Shown piece by piece: positions 19,051 to 28,814 of a stretch of DNA of 64,000 nt; positions within the stretch are counted from its first letter, which is position 1, and the number at the start of each line of letters is the position of its first letter. A model generated the notes under the pieces. That model did no database searches. It was given only the letters and a program-made list of their open reading frames with translations, and was not told the origin of the DNA. The DNA comes from Pseudomonas oryzihabitans (GTDB lineage: Bacteria > Pseudomonadota > Gammaproteobacteria > Pseudomonadales > Pseudomonadaceae). The translations under genes and the position numbers were made by a program. The stretch is from NCBI RefSeq assembly GCF_024652905.1, contig NZ_CP102428.1:1314501-1378500 (forward strand). The letters are read 5' to 3'.

Positions 19051-20406
19051 CTATTGAATCCAAGCCTCAACCCGCCGGTTCTTTACCCGGCCGTTGGCTG
19101 ACAGCCCTGCGACAGGCAGTTGGTCGCCAAGGGAGAGCAGCTCACCAGCGAAGGCTTGCTGGTGGCGCAGCGCCGTGGCGACCGCGGTGGCGCGCAGACG
19201 GGCCAGCAGCGCTGCCCGTGCCGGATCCTCGGTGGCGTCGTTGAAGCCCACCAGGATCAGCTGCCGATGGGCGTTTTCCGGCCGGCGCATGAAGGCGGCC
19301 AGGCGCTCGACATCGCGCAGTGCCTTGTTATCCAGGCGCGCGCTGCCGGCGGTGAAGCGGAAATTCACCGTAAGGCGCTGGGCGCGGCGAGCCAGCTCCA
19401 GATAGGCGGGTGGCATGCCACGGGTATCGCTGATGGTCAGGGGTTCGATGCGCTGGGCGACGAAGCCGCTTTGTTGCACCACCGCCTGGCCGGCAGGGGT
19501 CTGGCTGAACTCCAGCAGACTGCGCGCCCAGTCCGAGCGCTGGGCGGGCGAGCCATAGAAGAAGAGTCGCCGGGCGAGTGGATAGTCCTCGGTGGCGATG
19601 CTGGCTTCGCTGGGGGCTATGGCGCGGCCTTCACCGTCGCGCAGGGCGAGCTTTGGCGCCTTGGCGGCAGCCGCCAGGCTAGTGAAGCCGATGCCCCCAG
19701 GATCGGCGGCCACCTGCTGCGCCAATTCTTCATTGGACTCGAAGCGCTTGGCAGCCGCACTCAGGCGTTTGCCGGCAGGATTCAGCACCAGTTCGCGAAA
19801 GGTGTCGTAGGTGCCCGATCGATCATCCCGCGCATAGATCCGGATCGGCCCGGACGGGCCGCCCAGTTGCTGCCAATCGGTGATATCGCCGGCGAAGACC
19901 TGCGCCAACTGCTGGAGATCGAGCTCTCGCAGGGGATTGCCGGGATGCACGATGATCGCCAGGCCATCCAGCCCGATCACGTACTCCGCGTCCTTGCTGC
20001 CCATGTCACCCAGATTGGCCAGGGCGCTGACTTCATTGTCCTTGATGGGCCGGGAGGCCGCGGCGAGATCCGTGGTGCCCGCGGCCAGGGCGGTGAAGCC
20101 GGTGCTGGAGCCATGGGCGGCGATCTGTATGGCCACGGCACTGCCATTCGGCGCCCGGGCCACCAGCTGCCATTCGTCCATCACGGTGGCAGGTATCACC
20201 TGTGGATCCCGATAGCCGCGCTCGGCGAGCAGGGCCGCGACCAGGCGCGGGCCCAGGTTCGCGTTGATCGTGTTGGAGCCTTGCAGGCGCAGAATGACAG
20301 TGGTGGGTTCGCCGGCCAGAAGGGGCGAAGGCAGCAAGGGCAGCAAGGTCGCGAGCACCGCTCGCCGCAGGAAGGCGCGGCGGAATACCGGGGCAGAGCC
20401 GTTCAT
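19051..20406 (-). CDS. PstS-like phosphate-binding protein fused to an OmpA C-terminal domain
   Basis: A 451-residue exported protein. Residues 1-35 form a signal peptide (RRAFLRRAVLATLLPLLPSPLLA). Residues about 38-310 are a PBP-like domain of the phosphate ABC family (LRLQGSNTINANLGP, then GTTDLAAASRPI, GLDGLAIIVHPGNPL and YARDDRSGTYDTF). Residues about 340-451 are OmpA-like (VNFRFTAGSARLDNKALRDVERLA, with ending GRVKNRRVEAWIQ), the peptidoglycan-binding fold. The ATG at 20406 follows GAGG by 8 bases. No pst permease or ATPase is adjacent, so a sensing, scavenging or cell-wall-tethered role is inferred rather than classical uptake. Confidence 0.85.
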   Translation of the reverse strand: MNGSAPVFRRAFLRRAVLATLLPLLPSPLLAGEPTTVILRLQGSNTINANLGPRLVAALLAERGYRDPQVIPATVMDEWQLVARAPNGSAVAIQIAAHGSSTGFTALAAGTTDLAAASRPIKDNEVSALANLGDMGSKDAEYVIGLDGLAIIVHPGNPLRELDLQQLAQVFAGDITDWQQLGGPSGPIRIYARDDRSGTYDTFRELVLNPAGKRLSAAAKRFESNEELAQQVAADPGGIGFTSLAAAAKAPKLALRDGEGRAIAPSEASIATEDYPLARRLFFYGSPAQRSDWARSLLEFSQTPAGQAVVQQSGFVAQRIEPLTISDTRGMPPAYLELARRAQRLTVNFRFTAGSARLDNKALRDVERLAAFMRRPENAHRQLILVGFNDATEDPARAALLARLRATAVATALRHQQAFAGELLSLGDQLPVAGLSANGRVKNRRVEAWIQ

Positions 20407-20476
20407 GGAATAGGCCTCGAGCCTGAGACGAGGCCGCCACCTTAGGCAGGCCACATGACGCCGATGTGACAGGACC

Positions 20477-21289
20477 TCAGGTCAATTCTAGCCAGATCGG
20501 CGCGTGGTCGGAGGGCTTCTCCATGCCACGGATCTCATAGTCAATGCCTGCCGAGACGATCCGTTCGCGCAGCACCCGAGACGCGAGGATGGTATCGATG
20601 CGCAGGCCGCGCTTGGGTTCGTCCTCGAAGCCGCGGCTGCGATAGGGGAACCAGCTGAACCTGTCGTCGACGTCCGGATGCAGCTGGCGATAGCTGTCGA
20701 TCAGGCCCCAGTCCAGCAGTCGCTGCATCCATTCGCGTTCTTCCGGCTGGAAACTGCAGGCGCCCGTGCGCAGCCAGCGCTTGGCGTTGGCCGCACCTAT
20801 GCCGATGTCGTGGTCCTGGGCGGAGATATTGAAATCCCCCATGAGCAGCAAGGGCGTGTCCGGCGTGAAACGCTCTTCAAGTAGATTCTGAAGATCCGCG
20901 TAGAACTTCCTCTTGCCAGGGAATTTTGTTGGGTGAGCGATATTCTCCCCTTGGGGAAAATAGCCGTTCATGACCACCAGTGGCTGACCCTTTCGGTCGG
21001 CGAAGACGCCATAGATGAATCTCTTTTGCGACTCTTCACCATCGCCGGGAAAACCCCTGTGCAATTCCAGCGGCGCCAGGCGCGACAGCAGGGCCACTCC
21101 GTAGTGGCCCTTCTGGCCGTGATAGTGCACGTGGTAACCCAGGGCCTCGACTTCCTCGCGCGGGAACTGATCGTCCGAGACCTTGGTTTCCTGCAGGCCG
21201 ATCACATCCGGATCATAGCGTTCGATGATGGCGGAAAGTTGATGAGGTCTTGCGCGTAAGCCGTTGATATTGAAGCAGACTATCTTCAT
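20477..21289 (-). CDS. xthA: Exodeoxyribonuclease III
   Basis: A 270-residue enzyme of the EEP nuclease fold, the normal XthA length. The start [18 protein letters not shown] carries the metal-site asparagine. [15 protein letters not shown] supplies the catalytic glutamate and [10 protein letters not shown] the active-site Asp-x-Asn. The C-terminal [12 protein letters not shown] supplies the catalytic histidine. It acts on apurinic sites and 3' ends in base-excision repair. The start at 21289 was chosen by homology; upstream codons in the same frame lack family character. It diverges from tamA with about 120 bases between starts. Confidence 0.95.
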   Translation of the reverse strand: MKIVCFNINGLRARPHQLSAIIERYDPDVIGLQETKVSDDQFPREEVEALGYHVHYHGQKGHYGVALLSRLAPLELHRGFPGDGEESQKRFIYGVFADRKGQPLVVMNGYFPQGENIAHPTKFPGKRKFYADLQNLLEERFTPDTPLLLMGDFNISAQDHDIGIGAANAKRWLRTGACSFQPEEREWMQRLLDWGLIDSYRQLHPDVDDRFSWFPYRSRGFEDEPKRGLRIDTILASRVLRERIVSAGIDYEIRGMEKPSDHAPIWLELT

Positions 21290-21410
21290 GAAGCTGTCCT
21301 GGAAAATGGATGGCCCTAGCCTAGCAGAAAGCCTCCTGTCGCAGCGGCGACCTGGCGAACCCTGGCCACTCCTGTTTGTCTCACAGCGCAACGCCCGTTA
21401 GCATCCCCGT

Positions 21411-23141
21411 ATGAATAAGAACGCTCTACGCCGCGCCCTGATTGGAGTTTGTTGTCTGCACGGCATGGCCTGGGCGGCACCGGCCGAGGTCAGCGTTCGC
21501 GTCCAACCGGCCAACAACCCCCTGCGAGACAACATCCAGGCCTATATCGGCTCGGTGGAAGGGCGCGATGTTGCCGGGCTGCAGCGCCTGCGTCCGGCGA
21601 CGGAACGGCAGGCCGAGCAGGCGGCTCAGGCGCTCGGCTACTACCACGCGCAGATCGAGACTCGGGTAGAGAGTGGCGAGACACCGCGGCTGGTCGTCGA
21701 GGTGCGACCCGGTGAGCCGATCAAGCTGCGTAACGTGGATATTCGCATCGAGGGGCCAGCGCGGCGATTGCGGGCCTTTCAGCGGCCGATTCCGGCCGGC
21801 TTGAAGCCAGGCCAGCCGCTGAACCAGGGACTCTATGAAGATGCCAAGAGCCTGATCCAGAATCAGGCGCAGCGGTATGGCTTCTTTCGCGGCACCTTTA
21901 CCCAGCACCAGCTGCGGATCGATCCCGCCACTGGCTTCGCCGACATCGCCCTGGTGTTCGACAGCGGGCCGCGCTTCGTCCTTGGCAAGGTGGCCTTCGC
22001 AGGGGATGCCCCTTTCGATCCCGATCTGCTGCAGCGTATGGTGCCCTTCGCCCAGGGCACGCCCTACGATTCCGAGCTGATCGCCGATTTCCAGAGCAAC
22101 CTGCTGGCCAGCGGCTTCTTCGATGGCGCGCGGCTCGACACCTATCCCAAGCAGGAAGGTGCCGCCGAGGTGCCGGTGACGGTCACCCTGCGGACCCGCA
22201 AGCCGCGTACCTTCGGCTTTGGTCCCGGCTATTCGACAGATGTCGGCCCGCGGCTGAGATTCACCTGGGAGAACCACTGGCTCAATCCCCAGGGCCACAG
22301 CCTGGGTGCGGAGGCGGAGCTGTCGGCGCCACGCCAGAGCATTGCCACCTGGTACGACATTCCCGGGCAGGACCCGATCAATGACAAGTTCCGCTTCGCC
22401 GGCGGCTACCAGTACGAGCAGATCGCCGACGACGATTCCCTCAGCCAGTTGCTGACCGTGGGTCCCGAGTGGCATCGCAAGTTTCCCAATGGCTGGGAGC
22501 GGGTGCTCTCGCTCAAGTGGCGCAACGAAAGTTATCGCCTGGGCAATGACGAAGGCACCTCCAACCTGGTGATGCCGGGGGTCGATTTCTCACTGTTGCG
22601 CAGTGACAACCGCATCGACCCCAATCGCGGCTACCGCCTGCAATTCGGCGTCTCGGCGGCGAAGGAAGGGCTACTCTCCGACGCCAACATGATTCACGCC
22701 ACGGCGCTGGCCCGCGGGTTGATCACCGTGGGCGACGGCCATCGCTTCCTCGGACGCCTGCAGTTGGGCGGCAACCTCACCAATGGCTACAACAAGATCC
22801 CGCCGTCGCTGCGCTTCTTCGCCGGTGGCGATCAGAGCGTTCGCGGCTACGACTACCAGACCCTGTCACCGGAAAACGACGAAGGTGACTACGTGGGCGG
22901 TCGCTACCTGGTCGCTGGAGGCGTCGAATACCAATATCCCCTGCGCGACAAGTGGCGGCTGGCGACCTTCATCGACCAGGGCAGCGCCTTCAACGACCTC
23001 AACAACTACGAGCTCAAGACCAGCGTCGGCGTGGGCGTGCGCTGGGTCTCGCCAGTCGGGCCGATCCGCGTCGACCTGGCGCACGGCCTCGACGAACCCG
23101 GCGGTATCCGCCTGCACTTTTCCATAGGACCTGAGCTGTGA
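21411..23141 (+). CDS. tamA: Autotransporter/translocation assembly outer-membrane protein TamA
   Basis: A 576-residue Omp85-family protein. It has a signal peptide ending near AWAAPAEV (residues 20-27), three POTRA domains to about residue 260, and a C-terminal 16-stranded barrel. The barrel features GFGPGYSTDVGPR, FFAGGDQSVRGYDYQ (the conserved VRGY lid-lock motif) and a final FSIGPEL. With TamB it moves or inserts outer-membrane components, and recent work links the pair to anterograde phospholipid transport. Its stop overlaps tamB by 4 bases. Length agrees with E. coli TamA (577). Confidence 0.95.
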   Translation: MNKNALRRALIGVCCLHGMAWAAPAEVSVRVQPANNPLRDNIQAYIGSVEGRDVAGLQRLRPATERQAEQAAQALGYYHAQIETRVESGETPRLVVEVRPGEPIKLRNVDIRIEGPARRLRAFQRPIPAGLKPGQPLNQGLYEDAKSLIQNQAQRYGFFRGTFTQHQLRIDPATGFADIALVFDSGPRFVLGKVAFAGDAPFDPDLLQRMVPFAQGTPYDSELIADFQSNLLASGFFDGARLDTYPKQEGAAEVPVTVTLRTRKPRTFGFGPGYSTDVGPRLRFTWENHWLNPQGHSLGAEAELSAPRQSIATWYDIPGQDPINDKFRFAGGYQYEQIADDDSLSQLLTVGPEWHRKFPNGWERVLSLKWRNESYRLGNDEGTSNLVMPGVDFSLLRSDNRIDPNRGYRLQFGVSAAKEGLLSDANMIHATALARGLITVGDGHRFLGRLQLGGNLTNGYNKIPPSLRFFAGGDQSVRGYDYQTLSPENDEGDYVGGRYLVAGGVEYQYPLRDKWRLATFIDQGSAFNDLNNYELKTSVGVGVRWVSPVGPIRVDLAHGLDEPGGIRLHFSIGPEL

Positions 23142-26100
23142 AGTCGGTAGGCGGTGTCATCCTTGGCGTGCTGGCGACCCTGCTCGGTGGGTTGATCCTG
23201 TTGCTGGCCCTGGTCCTGGGCAACGCCGGCATCGGCCGCCTGGTGCTGGAGCGGGTGCCGGGTCTGACCCTGACCGAGTTTCAGGGGCGCCTGGGTGGCC
23301 ATTGGCAGGCTCGGCAGCTGGTCTGGGAGGGGGGCGCCACCCGGGTAACGGTCGAGGCCCCCGAATTCGCCTGGCGACCCGGCTGCCTGCTCAGGCTGCA
23401 GCTGTGCATCGATACCCTGGTCGCCTCGCGCATCGCCATCGAGCAGGCGCCCAGTCCGGAGCCGGTGCCGGAAAAGAGCGGACCCATCCAGTTGCCCAGC
23501 CTCGGCTTGCCGTTGGGGGTGCAGCTGGGTGAGGTACGGATCGGTGAAGTTCTTTACAACCGCGCCGAGCAGGCCCGCGACCTGGAACTCCAGGCCCACT
23601 GGCAGGCTGATGGGATAACCATCGAGCGCCTGGCCGGCATGGCCCATGGCATCAGCCTGGATACCCATGGCCGGTTGCAGCCCAGCGGTGCCTGGCCGCT
23701 GCAGTTGCAGGGCACCCTCGGCCTGCCGGCGCCGGAGGCCACGCCCTGGTCGCTGGTGCTCAAGCTGGAGGGCGAGCTGCAGCAGACCCTGCGCCTGGAG
23801 GCCGACAGCAGCGGCTATCTGCCCGGACGCTTGACCGGCACGGTGCAGCCGCTGGTGGACAACGTCCCGGCCGATCTGCAATTGGTGGCCGATGGCTTCA
23901 AGGCGGCCGCCAGCCTGCCCGATACCCTGCGGCTGAACGACCTCAAGCTGACCGCGCGGGGCGATCTGGCCGCCGGCTACGCGCTGGTCGGTCAAGCGAA
24001 ATTGCCGGGCGAGGGCGGCCCGGTTGACTTGAATCTGGACGGTCGCGTCGATGCCAAGGGCGCGCGGATCGCCGCCCTGCGCCTGCAGACCACGCCCGAG
24101 CAGCGCGTGGTGCTGGCCGGACAGCTCGACTGGCAGGAAGGGCTGGCGGCCGATGCCACCCTGGATTGGCGCGACTTCCCCTGGCGCCGGCTGTATCCCA
24201 TGGCGGAGCCCCCGGTGAGCCTGCAGCGTCTGCAGGGCGAGGTGGCCTATAGAGACGGTGCCTATTTGGGCAATCTCAAGGCCGCGGCCACCGGTCCGGC
24301 CGGTGCCTTCACCCTGGCCACCCCCTTCAGTGGCGATACCACCCAGCTCAATCTGCCCTCGCTGGATCTCCAGGCCGGCCAGGGGCGGGCGCAGGGCAAG
24401 GTCAACCTGGGCTTCGCCGACGGCGTGAGCTGGCAGGTGGCCCTCGATCTGAGTCGCCTGGATCCGGCCTTCTGGGTCGCCCAGCTGCCCGGCAGCCTGG
24501 CCGGTCCGCTGCGCAGTTCCGGTGCCTTCAAGGACGGCCGCCTGCGGCTGGATGCCGATCTGGACCTCAAGGGCCGACTGCGCAACCAACCGGCGGTGCT
24601 GGCGGCCAAGGCTCAGGGCGCCGGTGAGCAGTGGCAGGTCTCCCAGCTGGATGTTCGCCTGGGCGACAACCGCATCCAGGGGCAGGGCGCCCTCGACCAG
24701 CGGCTGCAGGGCCAACTGCAACTGGATCTGCGCCGACTGGCCCAGCTCTGGCCCGATCTCTCGGGCAGCGCCCAGGGTCGCCTGGATCTGGCGGGCACGC
24801 TGAAGGCGCCAGCGGGCAAGCTGCGGCTCGATGGGCGCCAACTTGGCTATGCCGACAACCGCATCAGCAGCCTGACGCTGGCCGCCAATCTGGATGATCG
24901 CCAGCGCGGCATTCTCGACCTGACCGCCCAGGGCCTGCAGGCCGCCGGGCGGGATTTTGGCGTCCTGCGACTGCAGGGGCAGGGTGATCGTCGTCAGCAA
25001 CAGGCGGAGCTGTCGCTCAGGGGACAACCCTTGAATCTGGGCCTCGCTGCGAATGGCGCCCTGGCCGACAACGGGGACTGGAAGGGGCAACTGGCGCGTG
25101 GCTCGCTCGCGGCCAGCGGCCAGAACTGGACCTTGCAGAATCCGGCCCGTATCGAACGCCTGGCCAACGGGCGCCTGGAACTGGGCCGGCATTGCTGGCG
25201 GTCCGGCGCCGCCAGCCTTTGCGGCGACGATCAGCAGCTACTGCCCGACACCCGTCTCGCCTGGCACCTGCGCGCCTTCCCGCTGGCCAGTCTGCAACCT
25301 TTGCTGCCGCCGGAACTGGCCTGGCAGGGCAGCCTCGATGGCGACGTCGACCTACGCCTGCCCAAGGCCGGACCCGATGGCGAGATCCGTCTCCAGGCCG
25401 GCCGTGGCAGCCTCAGGCTGCGCGACGCCGCGGGCCAGTGGCAGACCTTCAGCTACGACAGCCTGGACGTCACCAGCGCCCTGAAACCGCAGCAGGTGGA
25501 CACCCAGGTGCGCCTGACCAGTGCCGACCTCGGCCGGCTCGATGTGCAGGCGCGGCTGGATCCCCGCGATCCGAACCAGGCGCTAGCCGGTCGTTTCCAG
25601 TTGCAGGGCCTGAATCTGGCCCTCGGCAAGGCCTTCGTCGAGGGCATCGAACATCTCGAAGGCAAGATCAACGGCGCCGGCGAGCTAGGTGGGACCCTGC
25701 TGCAACCGCGGGTCAACGGCCAGATCCAGCTCAGCGGCGGCGACATCGGCGGCGGCAGCGTGCCGACGCGCCTGCAGGACCTCGGCCTGACCGCCCGTAT
25801 CCAGGGCGACACCGCCTTGCTCGACGGCGGCTGGCGCAGCGGCACTCAGGGGCGCGGCCAGATCCGGGGCAGCGTCGGCTGGGCCAATGGCCTGGACGTC
25901 GACGTAGCGGTCACCGGCGACAAGCTTCCCGTCAACGTCGAGCCCTATGCGCAGCTGGAAGTGGCGCCCAATCTCAAGATCCTCATGCAGAACGGCCGCC
26001 TGGCCCTGGCCGGCGAGGTGCGGGTGCCGCGCGGGCGCATCCAGGTGCAGCAGCTGCCGCCGTCCACGGTCAAGGTGTCGGACGATGCCGTCATCGTCGG

Positions 26101-26830
26101 CCAGGAGGCCCCGGCCAAGCAGCAGGCCATGCAGATCGCCATGGACGTCGATGTGCTGGTCGGTTCCGACAAGCTCACCTTCGACGCCTTTGGCCTGTCC
26201 GCGGAAATCGTCGGCAAGGTCCACATCGGCGACAACCTCGACACCCGCGGCGAGCTGAACCTGCGCAACGGCCGCTACAACGCCTATGGTCAGCGCCTGA
26301 CCATGAGGCGCGCTCGGCTGTTCTTCCAGGGGCCTATCGCCCAGCCCTATATCGATGTGGAAGCCGTACGGGTGGTGCAGGAGCAGAATGTCACCGCGGG
26401 ATTGCGGCTCTCGGGCTTCGCCCAGCAGCCGCGTATCGAAGTGTTCTCCGAGCCGAGCATGAGCCAGGAGCAGGCGCTGGCCTACCTGGTGCTGGGGCGG
26501 CCGCTGTCCAGCGGCAGCGAAGGCGACAACAACGTGCTCGGCCAGGCGGCGCTGGCATTGGGCCTGGCCGGCAGTTCCGGCACCGCCGGTGCCCTGGCGC
26601 AGCGCCTGGGCATCCAGAACTTCCAGCTGGATACCGCTGGATCGGGGGACAAGACCAGCGTGGTGGCCTCGGGTAACCTGACCGACAGGTTGTCGGTGCG
26701 CTACGGGGTAGGGGTGTTCGATTCGGCCAACACCGTGGCCCTGCGCTACCAGCTCACCCGCCGGCTCTATCTCGAGATCGCCAGCGGTCTGGCCAATTCC
26801 CTGGATTTCTTCTATCGCCGCGATTTTTGA
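23138..26830 (+). CDS. tamB: Translocation and assembly module protein TamB
   Basis: A 1230-residue AsmA-like/DUF490 protein anchored by one N-terminal helix ([20 protein letters not shown]) and otherwise a long periplasmic beta-rich groove with repeated LDL/GQGALD segments. The C-terminal DUF490 domain is clear: [36 protein letters not shown] and [17 protein letters not shown], ending FFYRRDF. It bridges inner and outer membranes to TamA. It uses a GTG start overlapping the tamA stop. The length is similar to the 1259 residues of E. coli TamB. Confidence 0.95.
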   Translation: MKSVGGVILGVLATLLGGLILLLALVLGNAGIGRLVLERVPGLTLTEFQGRLGGHWQARQLVWEGGATRVTVEAPEFAWRPGCLLRLQLCIDTLVASRIAIEQAPSPEPVPEKSGPIQLPSLGLPLGVQLGEVRIGEVLYNRAEQARDLELQAHWQADGITIERLAGMAHGISLDTHGRLQPSGAWPLQLQGTLGLPAPEATPWSLVLKLEGELQQTLRLEADSSGYLPGRLTGTVQPLVDNVPADLQLVADGFKAAASLPDTLRLNDLKLTARGDLAAGYALVGQAKLPGEGGPVDLNLDGRVDAKGARIAALRLQTTPEQRVVLAGQLDWQEGLAADATLDWRDFPWRRLYPMAEPPVSLQRLQGEVAYRDGAYLGNLKAAATGPAGAFTLATPFSGDTTQLNLPSLDLQAGQGRAQGKVNLGFADGVSWQVALDLSRLDPAFWVAQLPGSLAGPLRSSGAFKDGRLRLDADLDLKGRLRNQPAVLAAKAQGAGEQWQVSQLDVRLGDNRIQGQGALDQRLQGQLQLDLRRLAQLWPDLSGSAQGRLDLAGTLKAPAGKLRLDGRQLGYADNRISSLTLAANLDDRQRGILDLTAQGLQAAGRDFGVLRLQGQGDRRQQQAELSLRGQPLNLGLAANGALADNGDWKGQLARGSLAASGQNWTLQNPARIERLANGRLELGRHCWRSGAASLCGDDQQLLPDTRLAWHLRAFPLASLQPLLPPELAWQGSLDGDVDLRLPKAGPDGEIRLQAGRGSLRLRDAAGQWQTFSYDSLDVTSALKPQQVDTQVRLTSADLGRLDVQARLDPRDPNQALAGRFQLQGLNLALGKAFVEGIEHLEGKINGAGELGGTLLQPRVNGQIQLSGGDIGGGSVPTRLQDLGLTARIQGDTALLDGGWRSGTQGRGQIRGSVGWANGLDVDVAVTGDKLPVNVEPYAQLEVAPNLKILMQNGRLALAGEVRVPRGRIQVQQLPPSTVKVSDDAVIVGQEAPAKQQAMQIAMDVDVLVGSDKLTFDAFGLSAEIVGKVHIGDNLDTRGELNLRNGRYNAYGQRLTMRRARLFFQGPIAQPYIDVEAVRVVQEQNVTAGLRLSGFAQQPRIEVFSEPSMSQEQALAYLVLGRPLSSGSEGDNNVLGQAALALGLAGSSGTAGALAQRLGIQNFQLDTAGSGDKTSVVASGNLTDRLSVRYGVGVFDSANTVALRYQLTRRLYLEIASGLANSLDFFYRRDF

Positions 26831-26849
26831 AGCAGGGGCGCGTAACGCT

Positions 26850-26877
26850 TTGATCGGGTGCGGAAAACGTGTTTACT
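26850..26877 (+). promoter_or_regulatory. Possible tpx promoter
   Basis: TTGATC (26850-26855) is followed after 16 bases by TTTACT (26872-26877), about 32 bases before the tpx start. Both boxes are imperfect, but the position is right for a separate tpx transcript after tamB. Confidence 0.35.
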
Positions 26878-26909
26878 CCCTGTCCCGTCTCATGAGAAAG
26901 GAGCTGTTC

Positions 26910-27410
26910 ATGGCAACCGTCAATCTGCGTGGCAACCCGGTCGAGGTGCAGGGCAACCTGCCGCAGCCTGGCCAACAGGCCCCGGCCTTCAGCCTGGTCA
27001 ATGGCGATCTGCAGGACATCACCCTGGCCAGCCTCGCCGGCAAGCGCAAGGTGCTCAACATCTTCCCCAGCGTCGACACCCCGACCTGCGCCACCTCGGT
27101 GCGCAAGTTCAACAGCGAAGTCGACAAGCTGGATAACACCCTGGTGCTGTGCATCTCCGCCGACCTGCCGTTCGCCCAGAAGCGCTTCTGTGGCGCCGAA
27201 GGCCTGGAAAAGGTCATGAACCTCTCCACCCTGCGCGGTGCCGAATTCCTGCAGGCTTATGGCGTCGCCCTGGCCAGCGGTCCGCTGCAAGGCCTGGCCG
27301 CTCGTGCCGTGGTGGTACTGGACGAACAGGACAGGGTGCTGCACAGCGAACTGGTGCCCGAGATCGGTCAGGAGCCGGACTACGCGGCTGCGCTCGCCGT
27401 CCTCGGCTGA
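26910..27410 (+). CDS. tpx: Thiol peroxidase Tpx
   Basis: A 166-residue atypical 2-Cys peroxiredoxin that reduces hydrogen and organic peroxides with thioredoxin. The peroxidatic cysteine is in [15 protein letters not shown] (about residue 60) and the resolving cysteine in QKRFCGAEG (about residue 94). The start [14 protein letters not shown] is typical of the family. AAAGGAG lies 8 bases before the ATG. Depending on species Tpx is cytoplasmic or periplasmic; no signal peptide is seen here. The gene is followed by two hairpins, so it probably forms its own transcription unit. Confidence 0.96.
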   Translation: MATVNLRGNPVEVQGNLPQPGQQAPAFSLVNGDLQDITLASLAGKRKVLNIFPSVDTPTCATSVRKFNSEVDKLDNTLVLCISADLPFAQKRFCGAEGLEKVMNLSTLRGAEFLQAYGVALASGPLQGLAARAVVVLDEQDRVLHSELVPEIGQEPDYAAALAVLG

Positions 27411-27420
27411 TCGCCGGCAA

Positions 27421-27488
27421 CCCACCGCGCCACGCGGTGGGCGCTTCGAAACGGGCAGGCGCCTTTTGTGTCTGCCCGTTTTGCTTTA
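27421..27488 (+). terminator. Terminator region after tpx
   Basis: Two hairpins lie in tandem. CCCACCGC/GCGGTGGG (27421-27441) comes first. AAACGGGCAG (27449-27458) then pairs with CTGCCCGTTT (27472-27481), followed by TGCTTT, a fair intrinsic terminator on the plus strand. Confidence 0.7.
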
Positions 27489-27569
27489 GGTAAAATCGCA
27501 GTAAAGGGGCTGGTTAGCCGTCTCGCTACTGCTTATCTTCCGCCTTCCCCAGCGTGTACGTATTCTCCG

Positions 27570-28805
27570 ATGTCCGACTCTTCGCCTAGCTCTTCCTCCC
27601 GTCGCCGACTGGTCTGGCTGCTCGTTCTCGTGGTGCTGGTGGCCGCGGGTGGCTGGTATTGGTATCACCAGCACGGCCAGAAGAGCGAGGCCGCGGCCGG
27701 CAAGGGGGCTCGTTCGCCCTTCGGCATGACCGGCCCGACCCCGGTGCGGGTGGTGGCGGTGGAGCAGCGCAGCTTTCCCATCGTGCGCCGGTCCATCGGT
27801 ACGGTGACCGCGCTCAATACCGTGAACGTGCGCACCCGGGTCGCCGGCGAACTGGTGCGGGTGGCCTTCGAGGAAGGCCAGAAGGTCAAGGCCGGCGAGC
27901 TGCTGGCCACCATAGACCCACGCCCCTATGAGGTGGCGCTGCAGCAGGCCGAGGGCACCCTGCAGCAGAATCAGGCGCAGCTGCGCAACGCCGAGCTGGA
28001 CCTCAAGCGCTACCAGGGGCTGTTCCGCGAGGACAGCATCGCCAGGCAGACGCTGGATACCCAGGAGGCCCTGGTCAACCAGTACCGCGGTACCCTCAAG
28101 AACAGCCAGGCGGCGGTGGCCGATGCCAAGCTGAATCTGGCCTTCACCCAGATCAAGGCACCCATCGCCGGCCGTGTCGGCCTGCGTCAGCTGGATGGGG
28201 GCAACCTGCTGTCCGCCAACGACAGCACCGTGGTCGCCGTCATCACCCAGACCCAGCCGATCTCGGTGGTCTTCACCCTGCCGGAAAGCCAGCTCGGCGA
28301 GTTGCTCAAGCGCGCCCGCGCCGGCCAGACTCTCCCGGTCGAAGCCTGGGATCGCGGCGGTTCGCGCAAGGTCGCCGACGGTACCCTGCAGAGCTTCGAC
28401 AACCAGATCGATACGGCCACCGGCACCCTCAAGTTTCGCGCGCGCTTCGCCAATGGCGACGAGGCGCTGTTCCCCAATCAGTTCGTCACCGTGCGGGTGC
28501 GCGAACAGGTGCTGGATCAGGCCCTGGTGGTGCCTTCCGCGGCTATCCAGTTCGGCTCCAATGGCACCTTCGCCTACGTGGTGGGGCCCGACAACAAGAT
28601 CCAGGTCCGCAGCCTCAAGCTGGGGCCGGATGACGGCAGTCTGACCGTGGTCACCGAAGGCCTGGCCGCCGGTGACCGGGTGGTGACCGAAGGCACCGAT
28701 CGCCTGCGCGAGGGCAACGAGGTGGAGGTGGTCACCGGGGCTTCGGCGGCGCCCAGCGAACCGGCCAAGCCGGCGGTACGCAAGCCCGGCAAGACCCAGG
28801 GCTGA
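27570..28805 (+). CDS. muxA: RND efflux periplasmic adaptor MuxA (MdtA-like)
   Basis: A 411-residue membrane-fusion protein. After a cytoplasmic serine-rich start comes a transmembrane anchor (LVWLLVLVVLVAAGGWYWY, residues 14-32) with no lipobox, so it is anchored by the helix. Lipoyl-like halves (VRTRVAGELVRVAFEEGQKV and IKAPIAGRVGLRQLDGG) flank the coiled-coil hairpin (about residues 115-185). It links MuxB/MuxC to OpmB. The start at 27570 was chosen because the upstream frame lies in the terminator region. It is the first gene of an operon with the P. aeruginosa muxABC-opmB order. Confidence 0.93.
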   Translation: MSDSSPSSSSRRRLVWLLVLVVLVAAGGWYWYHQHGQKSEAAAGKGARSPFGMTGPTPVRVVAVEQRSFPIVRRSIGTVTALNTVNVRTRVAGELVRVAFEEGQKVKAGELLATIDPRPYEVALQQAEGTLQQNQAQLRNAELDLKRYQGLFREDSIARQTLDTQEALVNQYRGTLKNSQAAVADAKLNLAFTQIKAPIAGRVGLRQLDGGNLLSANDSTVVAVITQTQPISVVFTLPESQLGELLKRARAGQTLPVEAWDRGGSRKVADGTLQSFDNQIDTATGTLKFRARFANGDEALFPNQFVTVRVREQVLDQALVVPSAAIQFGSNGTFAYVVGPDNKIQVRSLKLGPDDGSLTVVTEGLAAGDRVVTEGTDRLREGNEVEVVTGASAAPSEPAKPAVRKPGKTQG

Positions 28806-28814
28806 TCGGCCGCG

